Made by a program: the position numbers and the translations under genes. A stretch of 64,000 nt of DNA from Planctomycetota bacterium (GTDB lineage Bacteria; Planctomycetota; Planctomycetia; Pirellulales; Pirellulaceae): contig JACNKX010000148.1 of the NCBI GenBank assembly GCA_014381825.1, forward strand, positions 1 to 64,000, read 5' to 3'. Numbering within the stretch: the first letter of the stretch is position 1; the number at the start of each line of letters is the position of its first letter. Under the pieces are notes generated by a model that was not told the DNA's origin, did no database searches, and worked only from the letters and a program-made list of their open reading frames with translations. Positions 55,114 through 64,000 of the stretch are shown here, in pieces.

Positions 55114-58100
55114 GTGCGCAAACTCTCGACCGCGCTGTTTCTCTTCGCATTTGTTACGTTCGCGGCTAAAGCGGAAGAAGTGGACTATCTTCGTGAGGTG
55201 AAGCCGGTCCTTCACGAGCGGTGCTTCGCATGCCACGGAGCGCTAAAGCAGGAAGGCGGGCTGCGACTCGATACCGGCGCATTGATTCGGCAAGGCGGCG
55301 ATAGCGGCGTGTCGATCGCGCCCGGAAAGTCGTCCGAGAGCTTGCTGCTTGAGCGAGTCGCTGCCGATTCGGAAGATGAACGGATGCCGCCTGAAGGGAA
55401 GCCGCTGACCCAAGAGGAGATCGAGTTGCTTCGAAGGTGGGTCGACGCTGGGGCGATCTCACCGCCGGACGAACAACCCGACGAAGATCCTTCGCAACAC
55501 TGGGCCTTTCAACAGCCCATGCAAAGTGATTTGCCTCAACCTGTAGATTCTCGTTGGAGCCGCAACCCCGTCGACGCTTTTATCGCCGCACAACGAGAAA
55601 GCCACAACCTCAAGCCCGTCCCGTTTGTCGATCGACAACTGTTATTGCGGCGAGTTTATCTCGATTTGATCGGACTGCCACCGACTCGTTCGCAGATGCA
55701 AACATTTCTCGACGACCCAAGTGAAGATGCGTATGAGCGTGTGGTTGGCGAGTTGCTCGACAGTCCTCACTATGGCGAGCGTTGGGGGCGTCATTGGATG
55801 GATGTCTGGCGATACTCAGATTGGTTCGGACTCGGTGCGCAACTTCGCTATAGCCAAAAGCACATCTGGCATTGGCGCGATTGGATTGTCGAATCGCTCA
55901 ACGAAGATGAAGGCTATGACCAGATGATTGTCGAGATGCTGGCTGCCGATGAGGTCGCACCGACCGACCGCGATGCGCTCCGCGCCACGGGCTTTCTCGC
56001 TCGCAATTATTTTCTATTCAATCGTACGACTTGGCTTGATAACACGATCGAACATACGTCGAAGGCATTCCTCGGCTTGACAATGAACTGTACGAAGTGC
56101 CATGACCATAAGTACGATCCGATCACACAAGTCGATTACTATCGGATGCGAGCGTTCTTCGAGCCCCATCAGGTGCGGCTAGACGCAGTGCCCGGCCAAA
56201 CCGATTTTGAGAAGGACGGATTGCCACGCGTCTTCGATGCTCATCCAGAGGAACCGACGTACCTCCACATCCGAGGCGATGCAGCAAATCCGGACAAAGA
56301 TCTCGTCATCACGCCGGGCGTCCCCGCGATTCTGGCTTCGGACGAACGTACGATCGAACCGATCGAGTTACCCGCCGAGTCGCATAATCCGGCGCTTCAG
56401 TCTTTTGTGCTTGAGGATCATCTGAAAGTCGCCGAGCAAGCGATTGCGGTTGCCAAGAAGTCGGTAACGCAGTCGCGAGAAGCCTTGGCCACGTTGGAGT
56501 CTGCTTCGGTCGCGGCGGTTACTTCGGCGAAGGTCGACAAATTGGAGGCACCGAAGTGGTTCCTGAAGGATGACTTCAGCAAGCTATCGGAGGAGCAATG
56601 GGAGATCGGGGCGGGTGAGTGGAAGATTGAAGGTAGTGTCCTGATTCAAACACAGATCGGAGCAAAGCGAGCTTATCTTCGTACATGTCGCGAGCATCCA
56701 GCCGACTTTCAAGCAACCTTAAAGTTCACGACAACCGGAGGTGAAAAGTGGCGTTCTGTTGGGTTGGCATTCGATGTGGATGGTAATCACGAAAAGATGG
56801 TCTATTTGAGTGCCGTCATGCCGGGTTCGAAGGTACAGGTTTCGTACAAGACGGGCCCCGACCAGACGTATCCCTTGAACGGCAAGACAGACTTACCCGT
56901 CTCAATCGGCACACCGTACGAGATGTCGATCCGCATTCGCAAACAGCTCGTAAATGTTTCGCTAAACGGGCAACCTATTCTTGCATACGAGCTGCCGATC
57001 GGACGTCACGCCGGACGGATGGATCTTGTCGCGTTCGACGCGGCCGTGCATTTCGATTCGATCGAGGTCAAAGAACTCGCAGCAAATGTCAAATTGATAC
57101 AGCCCGCTCCGAGCGGCTCTGCACCGAAGAAGCCGATGACGGTTGAGCAAGCGAGATTCGCGGTCGTAGTGGCAGAACGAGTGTTGGCGTCGACCGAGGC
57201 TCGGCCCGCGGCGCTACAGGCTGCACACGCGGCAGATGTTGGCAAACATCAACCCACTCCGCCAAAGAATTTACCTCAGCTGGTTCATGCAGCCGCGGTC
57301 GCAGCGCGAGCTGTTGAACTAGCACAAGCCGAGCAGGCGGTTGCCGTTGCGCAGCAGAAACTGGCCGATGCGACCGAGAAAACGAAGATGAAGGCCGAAC
57401 AAGAGTTCAAGACGGCGAAAGCGAATTCTGAAATGGCGCGAACTGCCCACGAGCAACCCGGCGAAAACTATACGTCCATCCGAGCTTCGCTCAAAGCGCT
57501 CGAAGGACCAGCCGAGCAGGAACCTTCACGGTTCGCTCCACATCCGACGACTAGCACAGGGCGTCGTACGGCGCTGGCCCGTTGGATCGCCGACTCGAAG
57601 AATCCTCTCACAGCGCGTGTCGCCGTTAATCACATCTGGACGCGACACTTTGGCCATCCGCTCGTTGAATCGGTCACAGATTTTGGTCGTCGTGCGCCAA
57701 AGCCGACACAGCACGCCTTGCTCGACTGGTTGGCGGTTGATTTCATGTCACACGATTGGAGCATGAAGCATTTACATCGCACGATTGTCACATCGCAAAC
57801 TTACCGACTGAGTACATCGACTGCAGTTGCCGATCCGTCTAGTCAGGTCATCGATCCGAACAACGACTACTACTGGCGGCGCACTCCAATGCGGATGGAA
57901 TCGCAAGTCGTGCGCGATAGCTTGTTACAGCTGGCGGGGGTCATGGATACGACGCTCGGTGGTCCGACAATCAATCCCAAGAACGAAGACACGGCGTATC
58001 GTCGCAGTTTTTACTTCACTCACTCGCGTGACGATCAAAGTAAGTTCCTGACGATGTTCGACGACGCAGACATCATTCGCTGCTATCGCCGCGACGAAAG

Positions 58101-58404
58101 TATCGTTCCGCAGCAGGCTTTGACGCTGGCCAACAGCAAGCTATCGCTGACGTTGGCGCGCAAGATGGCCGAGAAGTTGGAAAGCGAATTGGGCGAGGTG
58201 AGCGACGAGCAATTTGTGGCCGAAGCATTCGCGTTGATTCTTGCGACTGCACCCAGCGAGGATGAAACCTCCTCGTGCCTCGATGCGCTAAAGCAAACGA
58301 GAGAAGTTCTGACAGCAGCCGATCACTCGCACATTGATTCACGCGCTCGCGCCGATCTAGTGCATGCCTTACTTAATCACAACGACTTCGTAACGATCCG
58401 GTGA
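55114..58404 (+). CDS. DUF1549/DUF1553 (PSD1) cytochrome-like protein with inserted coiled-coil and concanavalin-like domain
   Basis: Exported protein of 1096 residues. Signal peptide about 1-20 ([18 protein letters not shown]). PSCyt1 with CFACH near residue 35 ([18 protein letters not shown]), DUF1549 at about 155-360 with CTKCH ([20 protein letters not shown]), then an insert: a helical region near 430-480, a concanavalin-like beta domain (about 490-650, [35 protein letters not shown]) and an Ala/Glu-rich coiled coil (about 680-800). DUF1553 follows ([20 protein letters not shown]). The coiled coil and beta domain are absent from the other PSD1 gene in this window, which instead has a LamG insert. 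GTG at 55114 has AAGAGGA upstream. A DUF1501 gene follows after 7 bases. Confidence 0.92.
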   Translation: MRKLSTALFLFAFVTFAAKAEEVDYLREVKPVLHERCFACHGALKQEGGLRLDTGALIRQGGDSGVSIAPGKSSESLLLERVAADSEDERMPPEGKPLTQEEIELLRRWVDAGAISPPDEQPDEDPSQHWAFQQPMQSDLPQPVDSRWSRNPVDAFIAAQRESHNLKPVPFVDRQLLLRRVYLDLIGLPPTRSQMQTFLDDPSEDAYERVVGELLDSPHYGERWGRHWMDVWRYSDWFGLGAQLRYSQKHIWHWRDWIVESLNEDEGYDQMIVEMLAADEVAPTDRDALRATGFLARNYFLFNRTTWLDNTIEHTSKAFLGLTMNCTKCHDHKYDPITQVDYYRMRAFFEPHQVRLDAVPGQTDFEKDGLPRVFDAHPEEPTYLHIRGDAANPDKDLVITPGVPAILASDERTIEPIELPAESHNPALQSFVLEDHLKVAEQAIAVAKKSVTQSREALATLESASVAAVTSAKVDKLEAPKWFLKDDFSKLSEEQWEIGAGEWKIEGSVLIQTQIGAKRAYLRTCREHPADFQATLKFTTTGGEKWRSVGLAFDVDGNHEKMVYLSAVMPGSKVQVSYKTGPDQTYPLNGKTDLPVSIGTPYEMSIRIRKQLVNVSLNGQPILAYELPIGRHAGRMDLVAFDAAVHFDSIEVKELAANVKLIQPAPSGSAPKKPMTVEQARFAVVVAERVLASTEARPAALQAAHAADVGKHQPTPPKNLPQLVHAAAVAARAVELAQAEQAVAVAQQKLADATEKTKMKAEQEFKTAKANSEMARTAHEQPGENYTSIRASLKALEGPAEQEPSRFAPHPTTSTGRRTALARWIADSKNPLTARVAVNHIWTRHFGHPLVESVTDFGRRAPKPTQHALLDWLAVDFMSHDWSMKHLHRTIVTSQTYRLSTSTAVADPSSQVIDPNNDYYWRRTPMRMESQVVRDSLLQLAGVMDTTLGGPTINPKNEDTAYRRSFYFTHSRDDQSKFLTMFDDADIIRCYRRDESIVPQQALTLANSKLSLTLARKMAEKLESELGEVSDEQFVAEAFALILATAPSEDETSSCLDALKQTREVLTAADHSHIDSRARADLVHALLNHNDFVTIR

Positions 58405-58411
58405 AAGAATA

Positions 58412-59872
58412 ATGCTTCCTAACTCTTCCACTCGCCGCTCCTTTCTCTCGACTGCCGGACTGGGCCTCACTGCCGGACTGGGCCTCTCCGGAATTGCTCT
58501 ATCGGCGATGCTCCAGCGAGAAGGCTTTGGAGCTACTGGTAGATCGCATCAACCGCCTGACGGCAATCCACATTTTACGCCAAAGGCAAAGAGTGTGATC
58601 TGGCTGTTTATGCGCGGCGGCTTCAGCCATATGGAAAGCTTCGACAACAAGCCGATGCTGACCAAGTACGCTGGCAAGACGATCAACGAGACGCCGTGGA
58701 ACGGTGTGCAAGATCCTGAACGACTCAAGAAAGTTCGTGTCGTTGTGGTCAATGATGCCAATGGCCAGCAACGCAACGAACTCTATCCGCTACAAATCGG
58801 CTTTAAGAAGTATGGTGAAAGCGGTATCGAGGTAAGCGACTGGTTCCCGCACATTGGATCTTGTGTCGACGACATCTCGGTCGTTCGCTCGATGTGGACC
58901 ACCGATGATAATCATGGCGCTCAAGTTCAGTTTCATTCCGGTCGCCACATGCTCGATGGCCGTTACCCGACGATTGGTGCGTGGGTAAAGTACGGGCTCG
59001 GAACGCTGAACGACAACCTGCCTCAGTTCATCACGATGGGCCCTCGCTTCTTTGACACGCGCGATGGCCACTACCTCGGCCCAGCCAACGATGCCGTTCC
59101 CCTGAAAGTCGATCCGAACGATCCTCTGCCATACGCCAAGCCCGAAATCGATCTTTCTGCCGACGAACAAAAGATCGAGTTCGATCTGATCAATCGGCTG
59201 AACCGATTGAACGAAGCAAAGTATCCAGACGATGAAGCGATGCGCGCTCGCATCAAATCCTATGAACTCGCCTTCCGCATGCAGGCTGCCGTTCCCAGCG
59301 TCATTAACTTTGACGACGAGACAAAAACGACGCAAGACTTGTACGGGTTCGACGATGCGAAGACGAAGCCGTTCGGGATGCAGCTGTTAGCCGCTCGTCG
59401 ATTCGTCGAGAAGGGAGTTCGCTTCATTCAGATCATGCACGGCGACGGCGCGGCGGGTGCTTGGGACGCGCATTCAAATTTAAAGTCGAATCACACCAAT
59501 CTCGCTGGCCAGGTGGACAAGCCGGTCGCTGGATTGCTAAAGGATTTGAAGCAGCGTGGTTTGCTGAACGAAACGATCGTCGTATTCGCCACTGAGTTCG
59601 GTCGCACGCCCGGTTCGCAAAGCGGCAACGGTCGTGATCATCACCCGTACGGTTTTTCGATTTGGATGGCGGGCGGCGGCTTAAAAGGCGGTATCACACA
59701 CGGAGCGACCGACGAGATCGGCTTTCACGCCGATGAACATCCTCACTATGTCACCGATGTCCACGCCACGATCATGCAGTTGCTCGGTCTCGACGCGCGT
59801 CGTCTTGAAGTTCCCGGGCACAAACGGCTTGAGATCGATTTTGGCCAGCCGATCGAGCAGATCATTGCGTGA
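58412..59872 (+). CDS. TAT-exported DUF1501 protein
   Basis: Partner of the preceding PSD1 gene, 486 residues. The twin-arginine signal is [21 protein letters not shown]. The DUF1501 domain has [20 protein letters not shown], then [57 protein letters not shown] and [16 protein letters not shown]. The [15 protein letters not shown] form differs in detail from the two other copies ([27 protein letters not shown]), so the three are divergent paralogues. It is co-transcribed with the PSD1 gene (7-base gap). A GGTGAAAGAAT region lies just before the ATG. Confidence 0.92.
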   Translation: MLPNSSTRRSFLSTAGLGLTAGLGLSGIALSAMLQREGFGATGRSHQPPDGNPHFTPKAKSVIWLFMRGGFSHMESFDNKPMLTKYAGKTINETPWNGVQDPERLKKVRVVVVNDANGQQRNELYPLQIGFKKYGESGIEVSDWFPHIGSCVDDISVVRSMWTTDDNHGAQVQFHSGRHMLDGRYPTIGAWVKYGLGTLNDNLPQFITMGPRFFDTRDGHYLGPANDAVPLKVDPNDPLPYAKPEIDLSADEQKIEFDLINRLNRLNEAKYPDDEAMRARIKSYELAFRMQAAVPSVINFDDETKTTQDLYGFDDAKTKPFGMQLLAARRFVEKGVRFIQIMHGDGAAGAWDAHSNLKSNHTNLAGQVDKPVAGLLKDLKQRGLLNETIVVFATEFGRTPGSQSGNGRDHHPYGFSIWMAGGGLKGGITHGATDEIGFHADEHPHYVTDVHATIMQLLGLDARRLEVPGHKRLEIDFGQPIEQIIA

Positions 59873-59947
59873 ATGTGAACACGCCTCGCTGTATCGAAAC
59901 CGGAGTGAATCTGAGTTAAACGAGCAGGTAGCAAATCTTCGGATTTC

Positions 59948-61597
59948 CTACATACCGCTCGTCGCGAAGACTTCCTGATCCAGAGCTTTCTTATTGGGAC
60001 AACCGAAGCTCTCCCACCACAAACGCGCGTGTTCGCGAGTCCAATTGCCGGCGTCCTGGCAATCGGCCAATGCTTCTCGCAAGCTCTCTGCGTTTTGGAA
60101 TCGATCTTGGGGCTCTTTCAACAGGCACCGCATTACGATATCGCTTAAGTCTTCTGGGACCGAAGCGTTTCGTTCGATGAGCGGAGTTGGCTCTTTGCTA
60201 ATGTGCGCGACCATCACTTTCATTGCGTTTGTCCCACCGAAAGGAGGTTCTCCCGCGAGCAAATAGTACGCAACAGCACCAAGTGAATAGATGTCGCTGC
60301 GAGCGTCGGGCTGGCCGTCTCCGGACGCTTGTTCTGGCGACATAAACAGCGGCGAGCCAGTAATCGATCCATCTTGCGTTAGTCCCGAATCATCCAATTC
60401 GACCAATGGTTTCGCTAGCCCAAAGTCGAGCAGCTTCGTGACGTCGTACACGCCACCACGGTTTGCAGCAAAGATGTTGCCTGGTTTGATATCTCGGTGG
60501 ATCAAGTTCTTGTGATGGGCTTCGCCGAGCGCTTCGCAAGTTTGCATCATCAAGTGAATGACTCGCTCGGGCGGCAGTGCGCCATGCATCTCGACGAGTT
60601 GACCTAGGTTTAAGCCCGGAAGATACTCCATGACGTAATAGAATGTTCCGTCATCGGCTCGACCGTAATCGAAGATCTCAACCGTGTTCCAGTGCGTCAG
60701 CTTCGCAGTCGCTTTGACTTCGCGCTCGAAGCGAGCCAATGACTTCGCATCGCCCGCCTTCTCAGGTCGAATCAACTTGATCGCGCACGGTCGTTTAAGC
60801 AGTACGTGCTCGGCCAGATACACTTCCCCCATCCCACCCTGGCCGATCTGCTGCTTCAGGCGATACTGGCCCAGTTGTTTCGCTTCGAAGGCGACGCGTC
60901 GCAAAGTTCCAATCGTATGCACGCCCCACACGGCGATTGTGGCGCACAGCGTCATCAGCATCGATACTTCGATCGGGTAGGCTCGAAAATGGCGGTTCTC
61001 GCGAAGGATCTCTGGCGACATAAACCAGAATCCGATCACCAACAGAATTGGTGCGGTCGCCATCGAACCGATCACTAATGCGGCTCGCCACCACGTATTA
61101 GGAACGAACAAGGCATAAGTAAATATCAGGATCAACCAGATTGGCGCGATGGACCGAACGTAGCCTTCTGAAGCCGTTTCCGCGAGCAAGACACAGCTGA
61201 CCAGAAAGAAGAACACGGCCGAGCCGCCGAAAACCATCACCTCAGCGAGCCGGAGGTGTCGTTGCATCGCGGGACAATCCGTACACAATCGAATCCCAAC
61301 CATTCCCGTTATAACCGTGATCGCGGCGTGGTCGACAAAGAGAATCCAATCGAACATCGTCTCGTTGTCGCTGAGAGTAAACATGTTCTTAACGAAGAAG
61401 GCCAAAAATCCGGCAAAAAGTAACAACGATGCAAGTCGTAATCGATCCCGCAGCAAATCGTTCGTTTCCGCAGAAAGCTCGGGAGTGCTCCCCTCGACCA
61501 AAGCAACTGCATGTTTAGGCTTTGGCGGATTGAGGACATCGGACGGCGAAGCGTCGATGGTCGGGTCGAAGGGCGTTGCTTGCTTCGGCGTGTTCAC
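59948..61597 (-). CDS. Membrane Ser/Thr protein kinase with six N-terminal helices
   Basis: Hanks-type kinase of 549 residues with the membrane part first. Six predicted helices occupy about 50-228 (LRLASLLLFAGFLAFFVKNM, then VDHAAITVITGMVGIRL, and so on). The kinase domain, about 242-515, is complete: IGQGGMGEVYLAEH, CAIKLIRPEK, HRDIKPGN, LLDFGLAKP, SPLFMSPEQ, DIYSLG. Most bacterial kinases have the order kinase then membrane helix; here it is reversed, so the polytopic region may act as a sensor. The GTG at 61597 has AGGA 8 bases upstream. The divergent kinase gene starts 236 bases away on the other strand. Confidence 0.92.
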   Translation of the reverse strand: MNTPKQATPFDPTIDASPSDVLNPPKPKHAVALVEGSTPELSAETNDLLRDRLRLASLLLFAGFLAFFVKNMFTLSDNETMFDWILFVDHAAITVITGMVGIRLCTDCPAMQRHLRLAEVMVFGGSAVFFFLVSCVLLAETASEGYVRSIAPIWLILIFTYALFVPNTWWRAALVIGSMATAPILLVIGFWFMSPEILRENRHFRAYPIEVSMLMTLCATIAVWGVHTIGTLRRVAFEAKQLGQYRLKQQIGQGGMGEVYLAEHVLLKRPCAIKLIRPEKAGDAKSLARFEREVKATAKLTHWNTVEIFDYGRADDGTFYYVMEYLPGLNLGQLVEMHGALPPERVIHLMMQTCEALGEAHHKNLIHRDIKPGNIFAANRGGVYDVTKLLDFGLAKPLVELDDSGLTQDGSITGSPLFMSPEQASGDGQPDARSDIYSLGAVAYYLLAGEPPFGGTNAMKVMVAHISKEPTPLIERNASVPEDLSDIVMRCLLKEPQDRFQNAESLREALADCQDAGNWTREHARLWWESFGCPNKKALDQEVFATSGM

Positions 61598-61833
61598 TGC
61601 GAGGGTCCTGTGTCGCGGAGGTTATCTAAGCATCATATCGCATTGTCGATGAGAGGCCACTGGCGCTCAATTTCTTGACAGTGACTGCATATCACCGGTA
61701 GAGTCATCGGAAGCGATGCCGTGCGAGTACAGGGTCGATTGCATTCGGTCTGATTCGTTTTCATTTCTTTTCGTCGACCAAACTTGGTCACTCTGCTCTT
61801 GGCTTGCCGCTCGCCGAGAGAGGACTCTGTACC
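61598..61833. other. Divergent promoter region between two kinase genes
   Basis: A 236-base gap with no gene. It must hold promoters for both kinases. No clear -35/-10 element or repeat was found. Confidence 0.4.
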
Positions 61834-64000
61834 ATGGTCGTCGTCTGTCCACATTGTGGGCATCGCTCGAAGCTGCGCGAAGCGAAGCCCGGCAACTACA
61901 AGCCGAAGTGTTCAAAGTGTCAACAACGCTTTGAATTGGAGGTATCGCACGATGGCAGCGCGGAGCCGATCGTGCGACTTCCTCCGTCAGACCAGCCGCT
62001 TGCTGTACAATCGCAACCTACAGTGGAAAAGACAGTCACCAACCTTGATGCGACTGTCGTCTCAACCGGGGAACTTGCGTCGGTCGATTCCTTCAGCGAA
62101 CAGCCGACCGTTGGGGATGCGCTGCCCAAAGGCGAGCCAACTGGAAACGAGGCGACTGCGTTTGAAGAGACCGTTCCGGCCCATCGGTCAATGGCACCCG
62201 AACGTCTAGGTGGTTACCGAATCGTCCAAGAGTTGGGCCGAGGCGCCATGGGAGCCGTTTACCTCGCGAAGCAACTTTCGCTTGATCGGCTTGTCGCGTT
62301 AAAGGTAATTCAGCAGCGATTTGCAACGGATCCAACGTTTCTTGCGCGCTTCACGCGTGAAGCGTACGCTGCGGCTCAGCTCACACATCACAATGTCGTA
62401 CAGATCTATGATCTCGGCACGGATGGGCAAACGAACTTCTTCAGCATGGAGTACGTTCGTGGGCAGTCGCTCGCCGAACTCTCGGAAGACCAGGGGCCGA
62501 TGGATCCAAAGGTGGCGGTGGGCTACCTCCTGCAAGCCACTCGCGGACTCGAGTTTGCTCACAATCACGGCATGGTCCATCGCGATGTGAAACCGGCAAA
62601 CTTGATGCTGAACGAGCAAGGTGTCGTGAAGGTCGCGGATCTCGGATTGGTGAAGACGCCTGATCTGGATTCGGAGCAACTGGACTTGGCGGACCTCGAC
62701 GCTCCGGACGCGTCGTCGCTGGCGGCATCTCGATCCAACGTCACGATGCGAAATGCCGTCATCGGCACGCCGAATTACATGGCTCCGGAGCAAGCCAAGA
62801 ACGCATCGAAAGTGGATCATCGCGCCGACATCTATTCGCTGGGATGCACATTGTATTCGCTACTCACGGGACGCCCACCGTTCGCGGGTGATACGGTCAT
62901 GGAAGTGATCTCCAAGCATCGTGTCGAAGCGATGGTTCGTCCCGAGCTAGTAGTGGATAAAGTGCCCGCTGAGCTATCGGACATCGTGATGCGAATGGTG
63001 GCGAAATCCCCCGATGAACGCTATGCGAGCGCGGGCGAACTAGTTGCTGACTTGGAGCAATTTCTGGGCATGGGGCAGGGAGGATTCAAGCCGACCGAAC
63101 AACAAGTCGTAGCGCTTGAAACAAGTATCGCTCAGTTCAACGGCTCTCTCGCGGCGCGGGCTCGCGGATTGGGAGCGTTAGCGTTCGTCGCGATTTGTCT
63201 TCTACTTAGCATTGCGAGCCTCCCATTTAGTCTTGCCGCCGCCGTCGGATTTTCTGCGTTGCTCGTTTCCACAATCAACTCCTACTTTGTCACGAGCGGT
63301 AGCCGTCAGCAAACTTATCTCTTCGAGAAGATACGCCAATTCGCTTTTCAAAGTTCGTGGAGCGATCGTCTGACCGGAGTGTTCTCGGTGCTGCTGGTGG
63401 CAGCCATCTTGTTTGTCCTGGGATGGCTGTGGATATGCGGCACCGCGATCATAATCGGCATAGTCGTAGGTATTCTCTTTCACTTGGTCGTTGATCAGAA
63501 AGTGACAACTGAACGCAACGTTGCGATCGAGCCTGTCGAAACGCTGCTCAAGAAACTGCGAGTCGAAGGTGTCGACGAACTGTCGCTGCGCGAATTTGTC
63601 GCTCGATTCAGTGGCGATTCGTGGGAAGAGTACTTTGAGTCCTTGTTTGGTTTCGAGGAAAAACTCGAGGCTCGAATGTTTCGCCAACAAGAAGGTATTC
63701 GAGTTGGAAAACGCTTTCGCGCGTGGCGCGAGCCCTTGTTGAATAGGCTTGACGCTCGTCTCAAGTCTCACCAATCGAAAATAGCACGTGAGCATTTAGC
63801 GCAAGTGGAGCAAGAAGGTTTACAAGCACAGGGTGTTTCGGCGGCCGAGGCACAGGCTCAGGCTCGACGCTTGGCGGCCGCGATGGTCGAACAATCCGCC
63901 GCATCGGCTCACATTCGTCCTGAAGAACGCGGAAGCGATCCCGTCGTGGCGGCAGCAGCGAAACGAGCAAGGATTAAGGCGATGCTCGCCGAAGCTCGTG
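61834..64000 (+). CDS. Ser/Thr protein kinase with N-terminal zinc ribbon (3'-truncated)
   Basis: The frame is open from ATG 61834 to the end of the window (722 codons), so the C-terminus is missing. An AGAGGA site precedes the start. The N-terminus is a zinc ribbon (VCPHCGHRSKLREAKPG and KCSKCQQRFELE, C-x2-C twice) of the MJ0042 type. The kinase domain, about 125-412, is intact in the catalytic loop: GRGAMGAVYLAKQ, VALKVI, HRDVKPAN, with ADLGLV in place of DFG, then GTPNYMAPEQA and DIYSLGCTLYSLLTG. The activation segment has an insert of about 30 residues (LDLADLDAPDASSLAASRSN) not seen in the other kinases here. After it come about four membrane helices (about 445-485 and 515-550) and a long Ala/Arg/Glu-rich helical region. 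Confidence 0.88.
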   Translation, partial: MVVVCPHCGHRSKLREAKPGNYKPKCSKCQQRFELEVSHDGSAEPIVRLPPSDQPLAVQSQPTVEKTVTNLDATVVSTGELASVDSFSEQPTVGDALPKGEPTGNEATAFEETVPAHRSMAPERLGGYRIVQELGRGAMGAVYLAKQLSLDRLVALKVIQQRFATDPTFLARFTREAYAAAQLTHHNVVQIYDLGTDGQTNFFSMEYVRGQSLAELSEDQGPMDPKVAVGYLLQATRGLEFAHNHGMVHRDVKPANLMLNEQGVVKVADLGLVKTPDLDSEQLDLADLDAPDASSLAASRSNVTMRNAVIGTPNYMAPEQAKNASKVDHRADIYSLGCTLYSLLTGRPPFAGDTVMEVISKHRVEAMVRPELVVDKVPAELSDIVMRMVAKSPDERYASAGELVADLEQFLGMGQGGFKPTEQQVVALETSIAQFNGSLAARARGLGALAFVAICLLLSIASLPFSLAAAVGFSALLVSTINSYFVTSGSRQQTYLFEKIRQFAFQSSWSDRLTGVFSVLLVAAILFVLGWLWICGTAIIIGIVVGILFHLVVDQKVTTERNVAIEPVETLLKKLRVEGVDELSLREFVARFSGDSWEEYFESLFGFEEKLEARMFRQQEGIRVGKRFRAWREPLLNRLDARLKSHQSKIAREHLAQVEQEGLQAQGVSAAEAQAQARRLAAAMVEQSAASAHIRPEERGSDPVVAAAAKRARIKAMLAEAR

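Noticed and set aside
61784..62209. 141-codon frame at the start of the last kinase gene
   Set aside because: Out of frame with the zinc ribbon and kinase domain, which run from 61834 to the window end.
1..64000. tRNA, rRNA, CRISPR, integrase or transposase signals
   Set aside because: Intergenic regions were read for a T-loop (GGTTCGAATCC-like), regular short repeats and DDE/recombinase motifs; none was convincing.

Overview
The window reads as chromosome of a planctomycete, most likely in or near the Pirellulales. The evidence is the gene content: three DUF1501 genes with two large DUF1549/DUF1553 (PSD1) cytochrome-like genes, a DUF1559 pseudopilin-like gene, many Hanks-type Ser/Thr kinases including one linked to an ECF sigma factor, FHA-domain signalling proteins and TAT-exported dehydrogenase-like proteins. 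Coding density is high. Several genes start with GTG or TTG and are placed by good Shine-Dalgarno sites. I saw no rRNA, tRNA, CRISPR array, insertion sequence or phage gene.

Layout. 1-4.3 kb: a MacB-type tripartite exporter (ATPase cut by the window edge, FtsX-like permease, HlyD-like adaptor). 4.3-6.1 kb, minus strand: three small exported proteins, two of them tandem LTxxQ (Spy/CpxP-like) paralogues. 6.3-8.9 kb: an ECF sigma factor and a P1B-type metal ATPase with an intramembrane TPC motif, convergent with a tandem-domain universal stress protein and an unrecognised winged-helix-like protein (8.9-10.4 kb). 10.7-13.9 kb: a second ABC ATPase/FtsX pair without an adaptor. 14-18.5 kb: a TAT-exported sugar isomerase-like protein, a methyltransferase, a Cys-knuckle protein, a small membrane protein and an SDR oxidoreductase. 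19.4-20.9 kb: a primary-type sigma factor with an 850-base non-coding region upstream.

21-26.5 kb, minus strand: an ECF sigma factor, a kinase with WD40 repeats, a decayed FHA fragment and an FHA protein whose kinase domain looks catalytically dead. 26.6-31.6 kb, minus strand: a NodU/CmcH carbamoyltransferase, a PpiC parvulin, an AIM24 protein and an FHA-GAF-adenylate cyclase. Divergent from the cyclase is a tight three-gene operon (31.8-35.2 kb): CpaF-type secretion ATPase, exported protein with a probable secretin-N-like (STN) domain, and SurA/PrsA-like isomerase. 35.3-38.2 kb: DUF1559 protein, TAT-exported protein of unknown role, CPBP protease. 38.5-43.2 kb: pyruvate phosphate dikinase and a Cys-rich alginate-export-type porin. 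43.3-59.9 kb: Gfo/Idh/MocA oxidoreductase and the PSD1/DUF1501 sets, interrupted by a three-subunit proton-translocating transhydrogenase (pntAA-pntAB-pntB). 59.9-64 kb: two divergent membrane Ser/Thr kinases, the second running off the window.

How the parts may work together. The 2.9-9.7 kb stretch looks like an envelope- or metal-stress island: secreted LTxxQ proteins, ECF sigma, metal exporter, Usp. The 21-26.5 kb stretch is the ECF-plus-kinase arrangement known from planctomycetes. The 29.8-35.2 kb stretch pairs a cyclic-nucleotide signalling protein with a reduced secretion-like operon and is the least familiar unit here. These links are inferred from gene order; no experiment or database search was available.
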